DNA of 42,089 nt from Candidatus Udaeobacter sp. (GTDB lineage Bacteria > Verrucomicrobiota > Verrucomicrobiia > Chthoniobacterales > UBA10450), in contig JAALOD010000014.1 in assembly GCA_013372845.1 (NCBI GenBank), forward strand, positions 1-42,089, in the 5' to 3' direction. A model generated the notes under the pieces. It saw only the letters and a list, made by a program, of their open reading frames with translations. It did no database searches and was not told the DNA's origin. The position numbers were made by a program, and so were the translations under genes. Numbering within the stretch: the first letter of the stretch is position 1; every line of letters starts with the position of its first letter. This document shows positions 1 through 8,421 of the stretch, one piece after another.

Positions 1-143
1 CCCCGAAAGCGCGGGAAGGAAAGGGAACTGAATTGAACTCAGATCACCCTCTTCGTTGTCTTCGCTGCCTTCGGTAAAAGAGACCCCTGATTTCTGACCT
101 CTGGCCTCTGGTTTTCAGAACCGCGGATTGGGCAAAGGGACGA

Positions 144-224
144 GACACGAATTTCACGAATCCACACTAATTACATTGGTCCAAAAGCCTCATGCGATTG
201 GTGGCAATTCGTGGAATTCGTGTC
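144..224. repeat. Inverted repeat of the CACGAATT type
   Basis: The 18-base arm at 144-161 (GACACGAATTTCACGAAT) is matched in reverse complement by 207-224 with one mismatch. The spacer is 45 bases. Words of the same kind (ACCACGAATGGACACGAAT) recur at 800-820 and 1010-1030, so this belongs to a short dispersed non-coding repeat family. Bases 1-143 hold no gene that I can support. Confidence 0.7.
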
Positions 225-233
225 TTTGCCACG

Positions 234-505
234 TTAACCCTCGAACAGATTCCCGATGCGCGCTGCCAGCAATTCGTAAACCAGCTTCCGCTGTTCGGCG
301 AAGAACACTTCTATCCGGCCTTTATGGTGACGATAAACGAAGCGATGCGTGCCGACGCGAAGCCGATAATATCCCTCGTATTCCTCAACGAGCGCTTTCG
401 TGTCGCCGGCAGCGCGGCCCGCACGCGTTTTCTCGGTTCCGGCGCCAATGCGCGAATGTAATCCCAAACGGGTGGGCAATGAGAATTTCCTGTCTTTTCA
501 CCCGA
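234..505 (-). pseudogene. RelE/ParE-family toxin, frameshifted
   Basis: The C-terminal part reads cleanly (234 to about 410): residues such as YYRLRVGTHRFVYRHH and then VFFAEQRKLVYELL fit the β-strand core and C-terminal end of RelE/ParE mRNA-interferase toxins. The expected N-terminal helices (WDYIRALAPEPRKRVRAAL) are present just upstream but in another frame, with the break near 405-420. The 81-codon open frame that includes the C-terminal part is therefore not the original gene start. It lies directly downstream of the antitoxin gene on the same strand, the usual antitoxin-toxin order. The toxin is probably dead or truncated. A programmed shift is possible but there is no slippery site to support it. 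Confidence 0.6.
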
Positions 506-559
506 GGGCGGAAAGCGGGCGGAATTTGAGTCTCCCGGCGCGCAGTTTCTCGACCGTCT

Positions 560-742
560 TTAGGTATTGGGATTGGCGGCCGGATCCAACGTTTCCAACA
601 GCGCGCTGAGTCGCTCGTCTGAAATCACGTGCGCGACCGGCCGCTCATGCCGCGTGATAGTAACCAGGACGCCCGACTCCGCCGTCCGCACGGCGGCGGC
701 GGTCTCCCGCTGAAGCTCCTTGACGCTGTATGTATTTTTCAC
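560..742 (-). CDS. Phd/YefM-type antitoxin
   Basis: A 60-residue protein beginning NTYSVKELQRETAAAVRTAE and continuing with VLVTITRHERPVAHVIS. This is the Phd/YefM fold: a short β strand, helices that dimerise and bind DNA, and the conserved 'RxxPVAxVIS' strand. Family members repress their own operon and neutralise a RelE/Doc toxin with the C-terminal tail (here SALLETLDPAANPNT). The start is GTG at 742; a weak GGAGA lies about 13 bases upstream. The partner toxin downstream (234-505) is frameshifted, so this may be an orphan antitoxin kept after loss of the toxin. Confidence 0.75.
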   Translation of the reverse strand: MKNTYSVKELQRETAAAVRTAESGVLVTITRHERPVAHVISDERLSALLETLDPAANPNT

Positions 743-798
743 AGAAGAAAGGTGTCTCCATTTTCATTCGGGCGGCAAGTTGCTTAAGGCATTCTTCT

Positions 799-1206
799 AA
801 CCACGAATAAACATTAATAGAAACGAGCCAACGTCACTGCCAGCCGTTGCCCACTAAACACGCGAAAAAATCTTCCGAACCAAAAATCCGCCAGGCCTTT
901 TTCGCGTCTTTTGCTTGTTTCGTGGGCCGATCTTTAGCTCTCTTATTTGTGTCGACTCGTGTTGATTTGTGGTTTTCTCCGAAATGCGAACGACCCGTAC
1001 CGAATACCTAACCACGAATGGACACGAATAGACTAATCAAAACGAGCGAAGATCACTGCCAGGTATTGTCCCCAAATACTCGAAAATACGCGAAGAAATT
1101 CCGAGTCCGCAATCGCCACGCCCTTTTCGCATCTTTCGCTTGTTTCGTGGGCCGATCTGCTTAGCCCTCTTATTTGTGTCGATTCGTGTTGATTTGTGGT
1201 TTCTCT
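799..1206 (+). repeat. Two diverged tandem copies of a ~190 bp non-coding repeat
   Basis: Copy 1 spans about 799-978 and copy 2 about 1010-1206. Both start ACCACGAAT, share the block TTGTTTCGTGGGCCGATCT, and end with TTATTTGTGTCGA then TCGTGTTGATTTGTGGTTT. They differ by many substitutions and small indels, so the duplication is old or both copies were inserted from a dispersed family. There is no supported open frame. The 743-1209 interval contains nothing else I can identify. Confidence 0.75.
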
Positions 1207-1209
1207 TTA

Positions 1210-1631
1210 TTATTCCCGAGTCGCTTTGAACGTCCCGTGCTTTGACGGTCGCTCCCCAGCCAGCGAAGCGAATTCGACCTCGCCCGTGATCAAGCTCGCC
1301 GCTTCAAATTTTCCCTTGAACACCAGCGTTCCACATCGCGTCCGACGTTGCCGAGCATAAATTCCACCGGGCCGGAAAACGTCACGGAGTTGCCTTCGCC
1401 TGGAGTCCACTTTGCCTCAAAATGCGTGGCGGCTCCCAGACCTTCGCTCGTGGATCGACCACCTCAAAAGATCCTTTCCCTCGCCTTGCGCGTCAAAGTG
1501 CAATGATCGCTTGTTCCCGTCCCCGAAGGTAATCTCCACGTTCCATCTGCCGATCAGGTTCGAGATTGCGCCTGAGCCATGGCGGTGCAGCATATCCCGG
1601 CGATTAACATCACAATCAATGAGCGCCTCAT
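1210..1631 (-). pseudogene. Small exported protein, frameshifted (about 140 aa originally)
   Basis: Reading the minus strand from ATG at 1631 gives a signal peptide (MRRSLIVMLIAGICCTAMAQ). The protein then continues in shifting frames: LIGRWNVEITFGDGNKRSLHF, then EAKWTPGEGNSVTFSGPVEF, then GTLVFKGKFEAASLITGEVE ending GTFKATRE at 1210. At least three frame changes are needed, so it is a decayed gene. The β-rich 'GRWNVEI...GTLVFKGKF...GTFKATR' pattern suggests a small lipocalin-like or extracytoplasmic β-barrel protein, but I do not recognise a named family. Confidence 0.55.
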
Positions 1632-1682
1632 TCTCAAGTCTTCTCTAGCTCCAATTTAGTCCTCGGGCAAGCTGGGACGATC

Positions 1683-2110
1683 TTAATAACGAAGCCGCGT
1701 TAACATAGACTTGCTACGCGGCTTCGTGATTTGAATGGCACGATCAAGGTTCTGGTTATAGACGGCGTACTCGCAATGCCACACCCAGTCGAGGGGTTGG
1801 TCACCTTGTAGGCAACAGGCCAAAGCCATCGTTGCCCGGGTCGGGTTCGATCCGGCCAGGGCGTTCGCGCCGGCCAGGCCGAAATTGCAGGTGGATTGCA
1901 CGGTAGGTCCTACGGGCTAAACGTGAAATTGGTGATGCCAGTCACGCTATACTGACGGTAGGAAGCGTTGTTGCACTTGTTGCATTCCCGGGATGAGTCT
2001 GGCACCAGGCGTATTCGTGCGGGTGACATATTGCGCTTCGGCAAAATAGGTGGCGCCTTGGTTGAGCGCAGCGCTGTGGCAACGCGAATTCTTCGATCAC
2101 GTTCTTCGCT
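1683..2110 (-). pseudogene. Degraded secreted-protein family, copy A
   Basis: On the minus strand, in several frames, there is a recognisable order: GATYFAEAQYVT, PHEYAWCQTHPGNAT, then a broken middle, then WVWHCEYAVYNQNLDRAIQ. The same blocks occur at 7968-8395 (WHYEYALFNMNLDRAIQSFS) and 10426-10985 (GATCFAEAAHVSPHEYTWCQ), so these are paralogous remnants. No intact copy is present, and the function of the family is unknown to me. The flank at 2111-2290 has no clear coding signal. Confidence 0.5.
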
Positions 2111-2743
2111 CCAAATGAGAGCTACAGCGACAAATGGAATTGCGTTTTCGATAACCCGGTACGCGCTGGACCGGTTTCGACGAGGCAGGAATGGAAATAC
2201 GCCGGAGAGATTGAAACGCTAACGCTGTAGCCGCGTGTCGACGACCCCGGCAAGTTTGTGATTACATTCCCACGCTCGGCCGGGGTCAGCGACCCCAGCT
2301 ACCACAGCTAAACAACGGGCGACTCTTCCGTGACTGTTGGGCGTTGGACTTTCGTTGGCGCGCGGAGTCTGGGACTTGGGGCGTCGCTCCGCCACCTCGG
2401 CTGCACGTGGATTTTGTAGTGAACTCGGCGCTTTTGGTTAAAACGATGCAGATACGACAACAAGGAGGGCTGCGAGAGTTGCATCGCTTTTGGTGCTGGC
2501 CCCAGCGTTCCTCCCATGGCCAAGATCAACTTGGATATCGGCCATGCACTCTCACGCGAGGACCAGCGCCAAAATCGACGACAACCCTATTTTATCTCGC
2601 AGTCTCCTTCCTCTTATTCTTTCTCCGGAAATCGCGCGACGAAGTTCTCAAAAAAATAGGGACTGACACTTTTTAAGTGTTGAGCGTTGGACGCCTCGGC
2701 CCCTGGCTTAGCGCACAGATGGAACGGTCGCCGCGGCGACTCC

Positions 2744-3061
2744 TCAACGCGCTGGCAAAGTAACCGCAGCTTGCTGCCTGATAAATTTTCTCTGCAGCGG
2801 CCCAGTTGCCATCGGTCCGAGCCGGATTTGCATTTCCAGGAGAAGCCGATCCACAAGTGACTGCCAGTTCGTAGGTGCCCAGTAATCACTGGAGTTACCG
2901 CTAAAGATGGGCCCGGGTTGAAAGCGAATCACGGCCTCGCCATCGCTCCAAGGATCACCCGGATTTGTGAAGGTGTTGCGAGTGACAACAAACGGATCGT
3001 TTCCATCGCTGGCGATACCTCCTGTTGCCCATATTCCGCCGCCTAGGCAACCGGTGGCCAC
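2744..3061 (-). pseudogene. Remnant of a secreted β-propeller-like protein
   Basis: The minus strand encodes GGGIWATGGIASDGNDPFVV followed by NTFTNPGDPWSDGEAVIRFQ and SSDYWAPTNWQSL. The 'GGGIWxTGGIxSDG...GDGEAVIRF' pattern resembles repeats in PQQ-like β-propeller proteins of soil bacteria. The continuation is out of frame and there is no convincing start, so it is most likely a fragment. The surrounding stretches 2300-2743 and 3062-3301 contain no gene I can support. Confidence 0.35.
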
Positions 3062-3301
3062 GCCGTCACGCGCGTCGGATCATTCAGCGCTGAAATTGAG
3101 TTGGGTGTGAGGCGCGCTTTTCCGCAAAATCGCGCAAACATCTCAAGACAATTTTTTGAAAACATTGAGAAACCTTCGTGCGTAATCCCGGTAGCTCCGT
3201 CCAGAAAGATTTGAAGCGGTCGATCTCCCGATTACACTAATTAGAGAACAATGACGAAGTTTGAATGGGCCGCCTTCGCCAGGCCTTCGGCGTTCTCCAG
3301 G

Positions 3302-4834
3302 CTACGGGGTGACAGGCGTGGGCCCGCCCGTTTCCTGATCGAGCACAGTCACCGCGCGCTCGTACGTGGCCTTCGCATCCTCGTGTGAGTTGCCCACTGC
3401 GGTCAGCCCTGTCCTTCCCAACTCACCCAGGGCACTCATCATGTGAAAAACGACCCCCGTCTGGCGCGTCTGATCAAAGTGCAGATCGTGCCGCACCACG
3501 ATGTCGAAAAGATCGTCGGGGGTCAACGTTCGATACGACCGCGACTCGACATGATCGCTGGCAACAAAAAACTTCTGCTGGCCATTGGGCGCAGTGAAGA
3601 TGGCCGTCTCAGGGTCGTAGGTGCCGTCTGTAAGAAATTGCAGGGTCAAAAACGGATGTGTGGTGCCCCCCTTTCGCAAGTTAATCTCGATGGCATAGGG
3701 CTCCCATTTTCCATTCGAACGTACTACCACAAAATCCAAGGCGAAACGCCCGATGACTCCTTCTTTCGCGAGACGCCTGCCAACCTTGACAGCTTCGCGG
3801 GTGATGAGAGCCGCGTACCCAGGGTCGGCCGGAAATACGCAGCCGAGATAACTTTGACCTGATGGGCCGCCAAGGAGCTGGTCGTGAGTCGACAACAATT
3901 CCACTACGCCCAGCGGCGTAACGCGAAGCTGGACACTGGGGCTCCGGATTTCTTCTCCCATGATGCGTTCTTCGACTACTCCTTTTCGTTCCTGGAGTTT
4001 CTTCATGTAGCTGTCGTAGGTACCTCCAGCTAACTCGAACTTCATCGAGCGAAGGCGTTCCTCCAAGGCAGCTTTCTCCTTCGAGTCACCAAGAGCTGGC
4101 AGCCCGCTTAGATCGATAACAGCATTGCCTTCGCCAGAGACACCTTCGTTAAGCTTTACCAGCACTTGTTTTATCGAAGGCTTCCTTGCCCGCATTTGCG
4201 CGATGGCCTCGATTAAGTCTTCTTTGCTACCCAGATTCTCTACGCCCAGAGGATGCGGGACATTTTCTTCCATGAAAATTGTCCGGCAGCCGCTCTTTGT
4301 GCCGAGCGGGAAAAATTTCGGGTCTGCGCCGTACATGGGGATCCCGAGCCGCAACGCCAGTTCCTTCTCGCGATTGGTTGTGTTAAAGGGAACAAGGTGT
4401 GCGCGATCAGGATCCATGATCAACGAACGGATGCGCTCCATTAGCCTTGGCCGCTCAAGCAGCTTATCGCTTAGTGGACGCACCGAGAGATCGAGAGGCG
4501 AGATCAGGAAAAGGCGCTGGCGCGCATGACTCGGGATAACACCGGGCAGAAGACCGAGGTAATAATCGATGACGCTCGGTAGAATCGTTTGTGAAGTCAC
4601 ATAGATCAGCCGGGCCCGAGGCTGACGCAGCAGCAACAACAAGAACAGAAAACGTTCCTCGTACGCCTGCATCACCGCACCCGAGCTGATCGCGTCGATG
4701 GACATGGACGGAACAACCACGATCGTTTGCGGGTCCTGATTAAATCGCTCAATCGATTTCCATAGCGGCACCAGCTTCTTCTGGAGCTGGTCGAATTCAG
4801 CTTGTGAGTCGGTGGCAGCTTTTTGTTCAGACAT
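3302..4834 (-). CDS. ATP-grasp ligase, PGM1-like peptide/carboxylate-amine ligase
   Basis: A 510-residue protein from the ATG at 4834 (MSEQKAATDS). An in-frame ATG at 4864 would add ten residues; neither start has a clear ribosome site. The N-terminal ~190 residues resemble the pre-ATP-grasp domain of PGM1-type ligases (IVVVPSMSIDAISSGAVMQA, then ARLIYVTSQTILPSVIDYYL). The rest is an ATP-grasp fold: KQVLVKLNEGVSGEGNAVID is the nucleotide-binding Lys and Gly-rich loop, VEERIMGEEIRSPSVQLRV follows, and RFALDFVVVRS with AIEINLRKGGTTHP supplies the metal-binding Asp, Glu and Asn. Such enzymes join a carboxylate to an amine through an acyl phosphate. PGM1 itself ligates peptides in pheganomycin synthesis. 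No biosynthetic cluster surrounds it, so the substrate is unknown. Confidence 0.8.
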   Translation of the reverse strand: MSEQKAATDSQAEFDQLQKKLVPLWKSIERFNQDPQTIVVVPSMSIDAISSGAVMQAYEERFLFLLLLLRQPRARLIYVTSQTILPSVIDYYLGLLPGVIPSHARQRLFLISPLDLSVRPLSDKLLERPRLMERIRSLIMDPDRAHLVPFNTTNREKELALRLGIPMYGADPKFFPLGTKSGCRTIFMEENVPHPLGVENLGSKEDLIEAIAQMRARKPSIKQVLVKLNEGVSGEGNAVIDLSGLPALGDSKEKAALEERLRSMKFELAGGTYDSYMKKLQERKGVVEERIMGEEIRSPSVQLRVTPLGVVELLSTHDQLLGGPSGQSYLGCVFPADPGYAALITREAVKVGRRLAKEGVIGRFALDFVVVRSNGKWEPYAIEINLRKGGTTHPFLTLQFLTDGTYDPETAIFTAPNGQQKFFVASDHVESRSYRTLTPDDLFDIVVRHDLHFDQTRQTGVVFHMMSALGELGRTGLTAVGNSHEDAKATYERAVTVLDQETGGPTPVTP

Positions 4835-4943
4835 AGGCAGCCTATTAAAGCTTATACAGTGCACAAATCGAGCCGATTTGGTAGGGCGCGACCACAGCTT
4901 GCTCGCCGTGGCGAGAGCACGCCAAGCGGAGACAGGGCGGACA

Positions 4944-5050
4944 ATGACGAAGCACGAACGACGAAGGAATGAGGAAGCACGAACCCCAACACGCAGCGCT
5001 GCAAAAGTTCGTCATTCGAACATTAATTCGTGATTTGCCATTCGGCATTC
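4944..5050. repeat. ATGACGAA-type short repeat, copy 1
   Basis: A non-coding stretch made of the words ATGACGAA, AAGCACGAA and GAAGGAATGA at its left and GTTCGTCATTCG, CATTCGGCATTC at its right, giving a loosely palindromic element. A similar element in opposite orientation sits at 6345-6487. The two lie on either side of the helicase gene. Confidence 0.5.
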
Positions 5051-5052
5051 TT

Positions 5053-6267
5053 TCATCGCCTTCTTCCAAATGAATATCCGCGATGAGTCCTGCCACCGCC
5101 GATTGCTCGACGGCCACTAGTGGCTGACTCCGATTCAAAGAGCGCGGTGTACAGGTACGGAAAGTTCTCCAGCTTTAGTCGCGGTATTTTCTGGCCAATG
5201 AAATGTTCGATAGCCTGCAACGCGGGCAGTTCCTGGCCATTCATGAGCGTGAAGGCGTCGCCCACGTTCTGGGCGCGGCCCGTGCGCCCGATGCGGTGCA
5301 CATAATCTTCGGGATGCTCGGGCACATCGTAGTTGATCACATGACTCACACCGGCGATGTCGAGTCCGCGCGACGCGATATCGGTCGCCACCATCACTTC
5401 GTATTTGCCGCTCTTGAAGCCTTCGAGAGCTTCGATCCGTTCGCGCTGTGTCCGATTGGAATGCAACACAGCAACGGCATGCCTCGCGTGCTTCAAGGAA
5501 TGCGCAACGCGATCAGCGTTGACCTTCGTCCGGCAAAAAATCAGGACACTGTCGAAATTTGTCCGCTCCAACAGTGCCATGAGCAGGTCGAACTTTTGCT
5601 CGGCCGCTACCGGATACACCGCATGCGTGACCGTTTCCGCAGGCGAACGGCGTACGCCGATTTCCACCAGAGTGGGATCACGCAACACCCAGGCGGCCAG
5701 GCGTTCGATCTCCGGCGGCAACGTGGCTGAGAAAAGAAGAGTTTGTCGATCTGTTGGGATTTTCTCAACGATCCGGCGCACATCGGGCAGAAAACCCATG
5801 TCCAGCATCCGGTCCACTTCATCGAGCACAAGAATTTTTACGGATTTCAACGTGGTCGCGCGTTGTTCCAGCAGATCGAGCAGGCGTCCCGGCGTGGCGA
5901 CAAGAACATCCACGCCGCGCTTGAGTTCCTCGCGTTGTTTCCCGTAACCGACCCCACCATGCACGAGCGCGACTCGCAAATCTGTGAACCGCCCATAATC
6001 GCGAAACGCCGTTTCAACTTGTGCGGCGAGTTCGCGCGTTGGCTCGAGCACCAGACATCGGAACGCGCCGTGTTTTGCGAGCAACGTCAGGATGGGAAGG
6101 GCAAACGCCGCGGTCTTACCGGTGCCGGTCTGCGCGGTCCCGATCAAATCTTTACCACCAAGCACGATTGGAAACGCGCGAAGCTGAATTGGCGTTGGCT
6201 CGACAAAGCCCATCGCCTGCGTTCCGCGCACTACCTCAGGCGAAAGTCCAAACTTATTGAATGACAC
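5053..6267 (-). CDS. rhlE: DEAD-box ATP-dependent RNA helicase, RhlE type
   Basis: A 404-residue protein with the full motif set (numbered from GTG at 6267): AQTGTGKT 45-52 (motif I), PTRELA 76-81 (Ia), TPGR 125-128 (Ib), DEVD 149-152 (II), SAT 180-182 (III), TDIASRGLDI 295-304 (V) and HRIGRTGR 324-331 (VI). The order and the short tail ending RGYSFGRRR fit RhlE-like helicases, which unwind RNA duplexes in ribosome assembly and decay. Motif II reads DEVD instead of DEAD; the two acidic residues needed for ATP hydrolysis are kept. The start is GTG (VSFNKFGLSPEVV); an in-frame TTG six codons upstream is the alternative. It stands alone between two copies of a short repeat. Confidence 0.9.
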   Translation of the reverse strand: MSFNKFGLSPEVVRGTQAMGFVEPTPIQLRAFPIVLGGKDLIGTAQTGTGKTAAFALPILTLLAKHGAFRCLVLEPTRELAAQVETAFRDYGRFTDLRVALVHGGVGYGKQREELKRGVDVLVATPGRLLDLLEQRATTLKSVKILVLDEVDRMLDMGFLPDVRRIVEKIPTDRQTLLFSATLPPEIERLAAWVLRDPTLVEIGVRRSPAETVTHAVYPVAAEQKFDLLMALLERTNFDSVLIFCRTKVNADRVAHSLKHARHAVAVLHSNRTQRERIEALEGFKSGKYEVMVATDIASRGLDIAGVSHVINYDVPEHPEDYVHRIGRTGRAQNVGDAFTLMNGQELPALQAIEHFIGQKIPRLKLENFPYLYTALFESESATSGRRAIGGGRTHRGYSFGRRR

Positions 6268-6344
6268 GCGGCGAAGGTAGAACAAGGACGTAAGGAAGCA
6301 ATCGCTGTGTGGATATCAAAAGAGTTAAAGGGGCCACCAGCCTG

Positions 6345-6487
6345 AAATGACGAAATCCGAATGACGAATGAATTGCCGCGCCTATCGTGGCAACGTCCTT
6401 CCTTGAAGCTTTAAGGCTGGAGCGCAAACCGCGCGCCTTTCCTGCTGTCCTTCGTGCTTCGTCATTCTCTTCCATTCCTTCGTCATT
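6345..6487. repeat. ATGACGAA-type short repeat, copy 2
   Basis: Contains AATGACGAAATCCGAATGACG at the left and CCTTCGTGCTTCGTCATTC, CATTCCTTCGTCATTC at the right. The right end, read in reverse complement, resembles the left end of the element at 4944-5050. It fills most of the gap between the helicase and the transporter gene. Confidence 0.5.
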
Positions 6488-6621
6488 CTACACTCGAGCG
6501 TGGTAATTAGCGCTCGGTTCCGGAAAAATCCGAGAAATATGAAAAATGTTGACACGCGTCCGTCACACAGCTAGACGGGCACTCCTCAAACCCCACATTT
6601 GCCTCCTGTAAAAGGAATCGC

Positions 6622-7728
6622 ATGAAAGAATCCGATCACGAGAATCAGCACGCGCCGCTGAGTTATCAAGGCGCATGGCGCATCGTGTGGCTGGTTTTTC
6701 TGCTGATCATCCTCTGGTTGATCGTGCGCTCGCTGCAACCGGTGATATTGCTCTTCGCGCTCGTGTTTCTTCTCGCCATGGTCCTGAACCCGATCGTGGT
6801 CTGGCTCGAAAAACGTCATCTCCCGCGTTTTGTCAGTGTGATCCTGCTGATACTTGCCCTCGTTGCAATCACTGCCACGATCGTGATCTTTGCGATTCCG
6901 CCGTTGGCCAAGCAAACCCAGGAACTGGTGCGCAGCGCACCGACTATGTGGCACGGCATTCGCGTCCGCATCGAATCGCTCACGCAAAATTATCCGGCAG
7001 TCCGCGACGCGTTGCCGCGCACCGATGAAATCGCAGGGAAAGTTGGCGGAGCTGCCGGTACAGTCGGGAACATCTTGTTACGATCGACACTTGGGCTGGT
7101 CGGCGGCGTGGCCAGCTTTGTGTTCGCAGTTCTGTTACTGGTTTTTGCCCTGGCTAACCCGCGCCCACTCGTGGCGGCGTATCTCGCGCTGGCGCCCGAT
7201 CGTTACCGCGCGCAAGCGCATCGCACCCTCGCCCGGCTGATGCGACAAATGACCGCCTGGGCGCGTGGGGTAGCGATCAATGGCGTTATCACCGGGTCGT
7301 CGATCGGCGTGTTGCTTTGGCTAATCGGCGTGCAACCGGCGCTGATGTTCGGCGTGTTCGCGTTTCTCGGTGAATTTTTGCCAAACATCGGCGCATTTCT
7401 TGTCGCCATTCCCATTCTGCTGGTCGCGTTGAGCCTGGGCGCGACAAAATTCTGGTTAGCCCTCGGAGTGATTGTGGTGGTTTACCAGGTCGAGCTAAAC
7501 GTTCTTGTGCCGGGTGTGCTGGGCAAAGAGATGCGACTGCATCCGGTCAACATTTTGTTCTTTACCCTGGCGACCGCCACCATGTTTGGGTTGCTGGGAG
7601 TTTTTCTCGCTGTCCCGGCTGCGGCGCTGGTGCAGATCGTGATCGACGAATTTTATTTGCAGCCACGCAAACCGGATTACGCCGCGCTCGATCGAGAAGC
7701 AGCAGCGTTAGTGGAAGGAAAGAAGTAG
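6622..7728 (+). CDS. AI-2E family transporter (PerM/YdiK-like membrane protein)
   Basis: A 368-residue polytopic inner-membrane protein. Two hydrophobic helices open it (IVWLVFLLIILWLIV and ILLFALVFLLAMVLNPIVVW), a third follows near residues 70-95, and then comes the characteristic extracytoplasmic stretch. The C-terminal half has the family signature GEFLPNIGAFLVAIP and the 'VYQVELNVLVPGVLGKEMRL' segment typical of AI-2E/PerM proteins. Members are named after TqsA (autoinducer-2 export), but most have no proven substrate. Some are linked to Na+/H+ antiport or permease roles, so no substrate is claimed. The ATG has a reasonable AAAGGA upstream (about 6612-6617). It is monocistronic. Confidence 0.88.
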   Translation: MKESDHENQHAPLSYQGAWRIVWLVFLLIILWLIVRSLQPVILLFALVFLLAMVLNPIVVWLEKRHLPRFVSVILLILALVAITATIVIFAIPPLAKQTQELVRSAPTMWHGIRVRIESLTQNYPAVRDALPRTDEIAGKVGGAAGTVGNILLRSTLGLVGGVASFVFAVLLLVFALANPRPLVAAYLALAPDRYRAQAHRTLARLMRQMTAWARGVAINGVITGSSIGVLLWLIGVQPALMFGVFAFLGEFLPNIGAFLVAIPILLVALSLGATKFWLALGVIVVVYQVELNVLVPGVLGKEMRLHPVNILFFTLATATMFGLLGVFLAVPAAALVQIVIDEFYLQPRKPDYAALDREAAALVEGKK

Positions 7729-7890
7729 GGACTGTAGTGCCAGGCGTGTCAGGATGGTGCCGGCGACCTCACAGTCATGTTTGTGGACGATGTGCGTCTA
7801 TTAGTGTCGGGGCCATGCGCGACTCCTACGCCGAGACCTACTCCGGCACCCAGACTGCGGCGAGCCCGCATCCCGGCCGTGAGGGTAGTT

Positions 7891-7946
7891 GATTAGTGAT
7901 TAGTGATTAGTGATTAGTGATTAGTGATTAGCGATTAGCGATTAGT
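7891..7946 (+). repeat. Eight tandem copies of a 7-base repeat (GATTAGT)
   Basis: Eight consecutive heptads. Units 1-5 and 8 read GATTAGT and units 6-7 read GATTAGC. It is a simple tandem array that probably varies by slippage. It is non-coding, just upstream of degraded copy B. Confidence 0.9.
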
Positions 7947-7967
7947 GAAACGGGAACTCGCGAGTTC

Positions 7968-8395
7968 TTGCTTTGGTTTATAGGCTACAACATAACTAAC
8001 CCGTCTGCGGGAGTCTGGCACTACGAGTATGCGCTCTTCAACATGAACCTCGACCGCGCAATTCAATCCTTCAGCGGGCCCCTGGGCACCGGAGTTAACG
8101 TAAGTAACATTGGCTTTCACGCCACGCCTCAGCATCCGGGTTGGGCACATGATGGGACGCAGGGAGACGCTGGGTATAGCAGCACACCGTGGGATGTTAC
8201 CCCAGGACGCAAGCTCGATCACCTGGAACACGGAAACGTCTGCGACTAATCAGAACGCCAACGCGATTCGCTGGGGCACATAGTATAACTTCCGCTTCGA
8301 CGCCGACCAGCCGCCGCAGACCGCCAATGCGACAGTAGGCTTCTTTAAGACCGGCTCGCCGATGACGGTTGAAATCCAGGCGCCAGGCCATCAAA
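7968..8395 (+). pseudogene. Degraded secreted-protein family, copy B
   Basis: Reads WFIGYNITNPSAG, then VWHYEYALFNMNLDRAIQSF, NIGFHATPQHPGWAHDGT and SSTPWD. It is then frameshifted, and RWGT, a TAG stop, YNFRFDADQPPQTANAT and GFFKTGSPMTVEIQAPG follow. Both the frameshift and the in-frame TAG show that it is not functional. The middle and 3' blocks match copy C (10426-10985), and the YEYA...NLDRAIQ block matches copy A. It runs into the 3' end of the polyferredoxin gene on the other strand. Confidence 0.6.
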
Positions 8396-8421
8396 AAAAA
8401 CATCAATTACCGACTCGCGGC

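Noticed and set aside
1210-1631. UGA recoding in the small exported protein
   Set aside because: Several frame changes are needed on both sides of the TGA, so it is a pseudogene.
6622-7728. A confident autoinducer-2 exporter
   Set aside because: The family name comes from one member; nothing in the sequence shows the substrate.
7891-7946. Possible CRISPR-like array
   Set aside because: The units are 7 bases with no spacers, so this is a simple tandem repeat.
7968-8395. Reading the interrupted copy B as a selenoprotein gene
   Set aside because: The in-frame stop is TAG, not TGA, and a frameshift is also needed.
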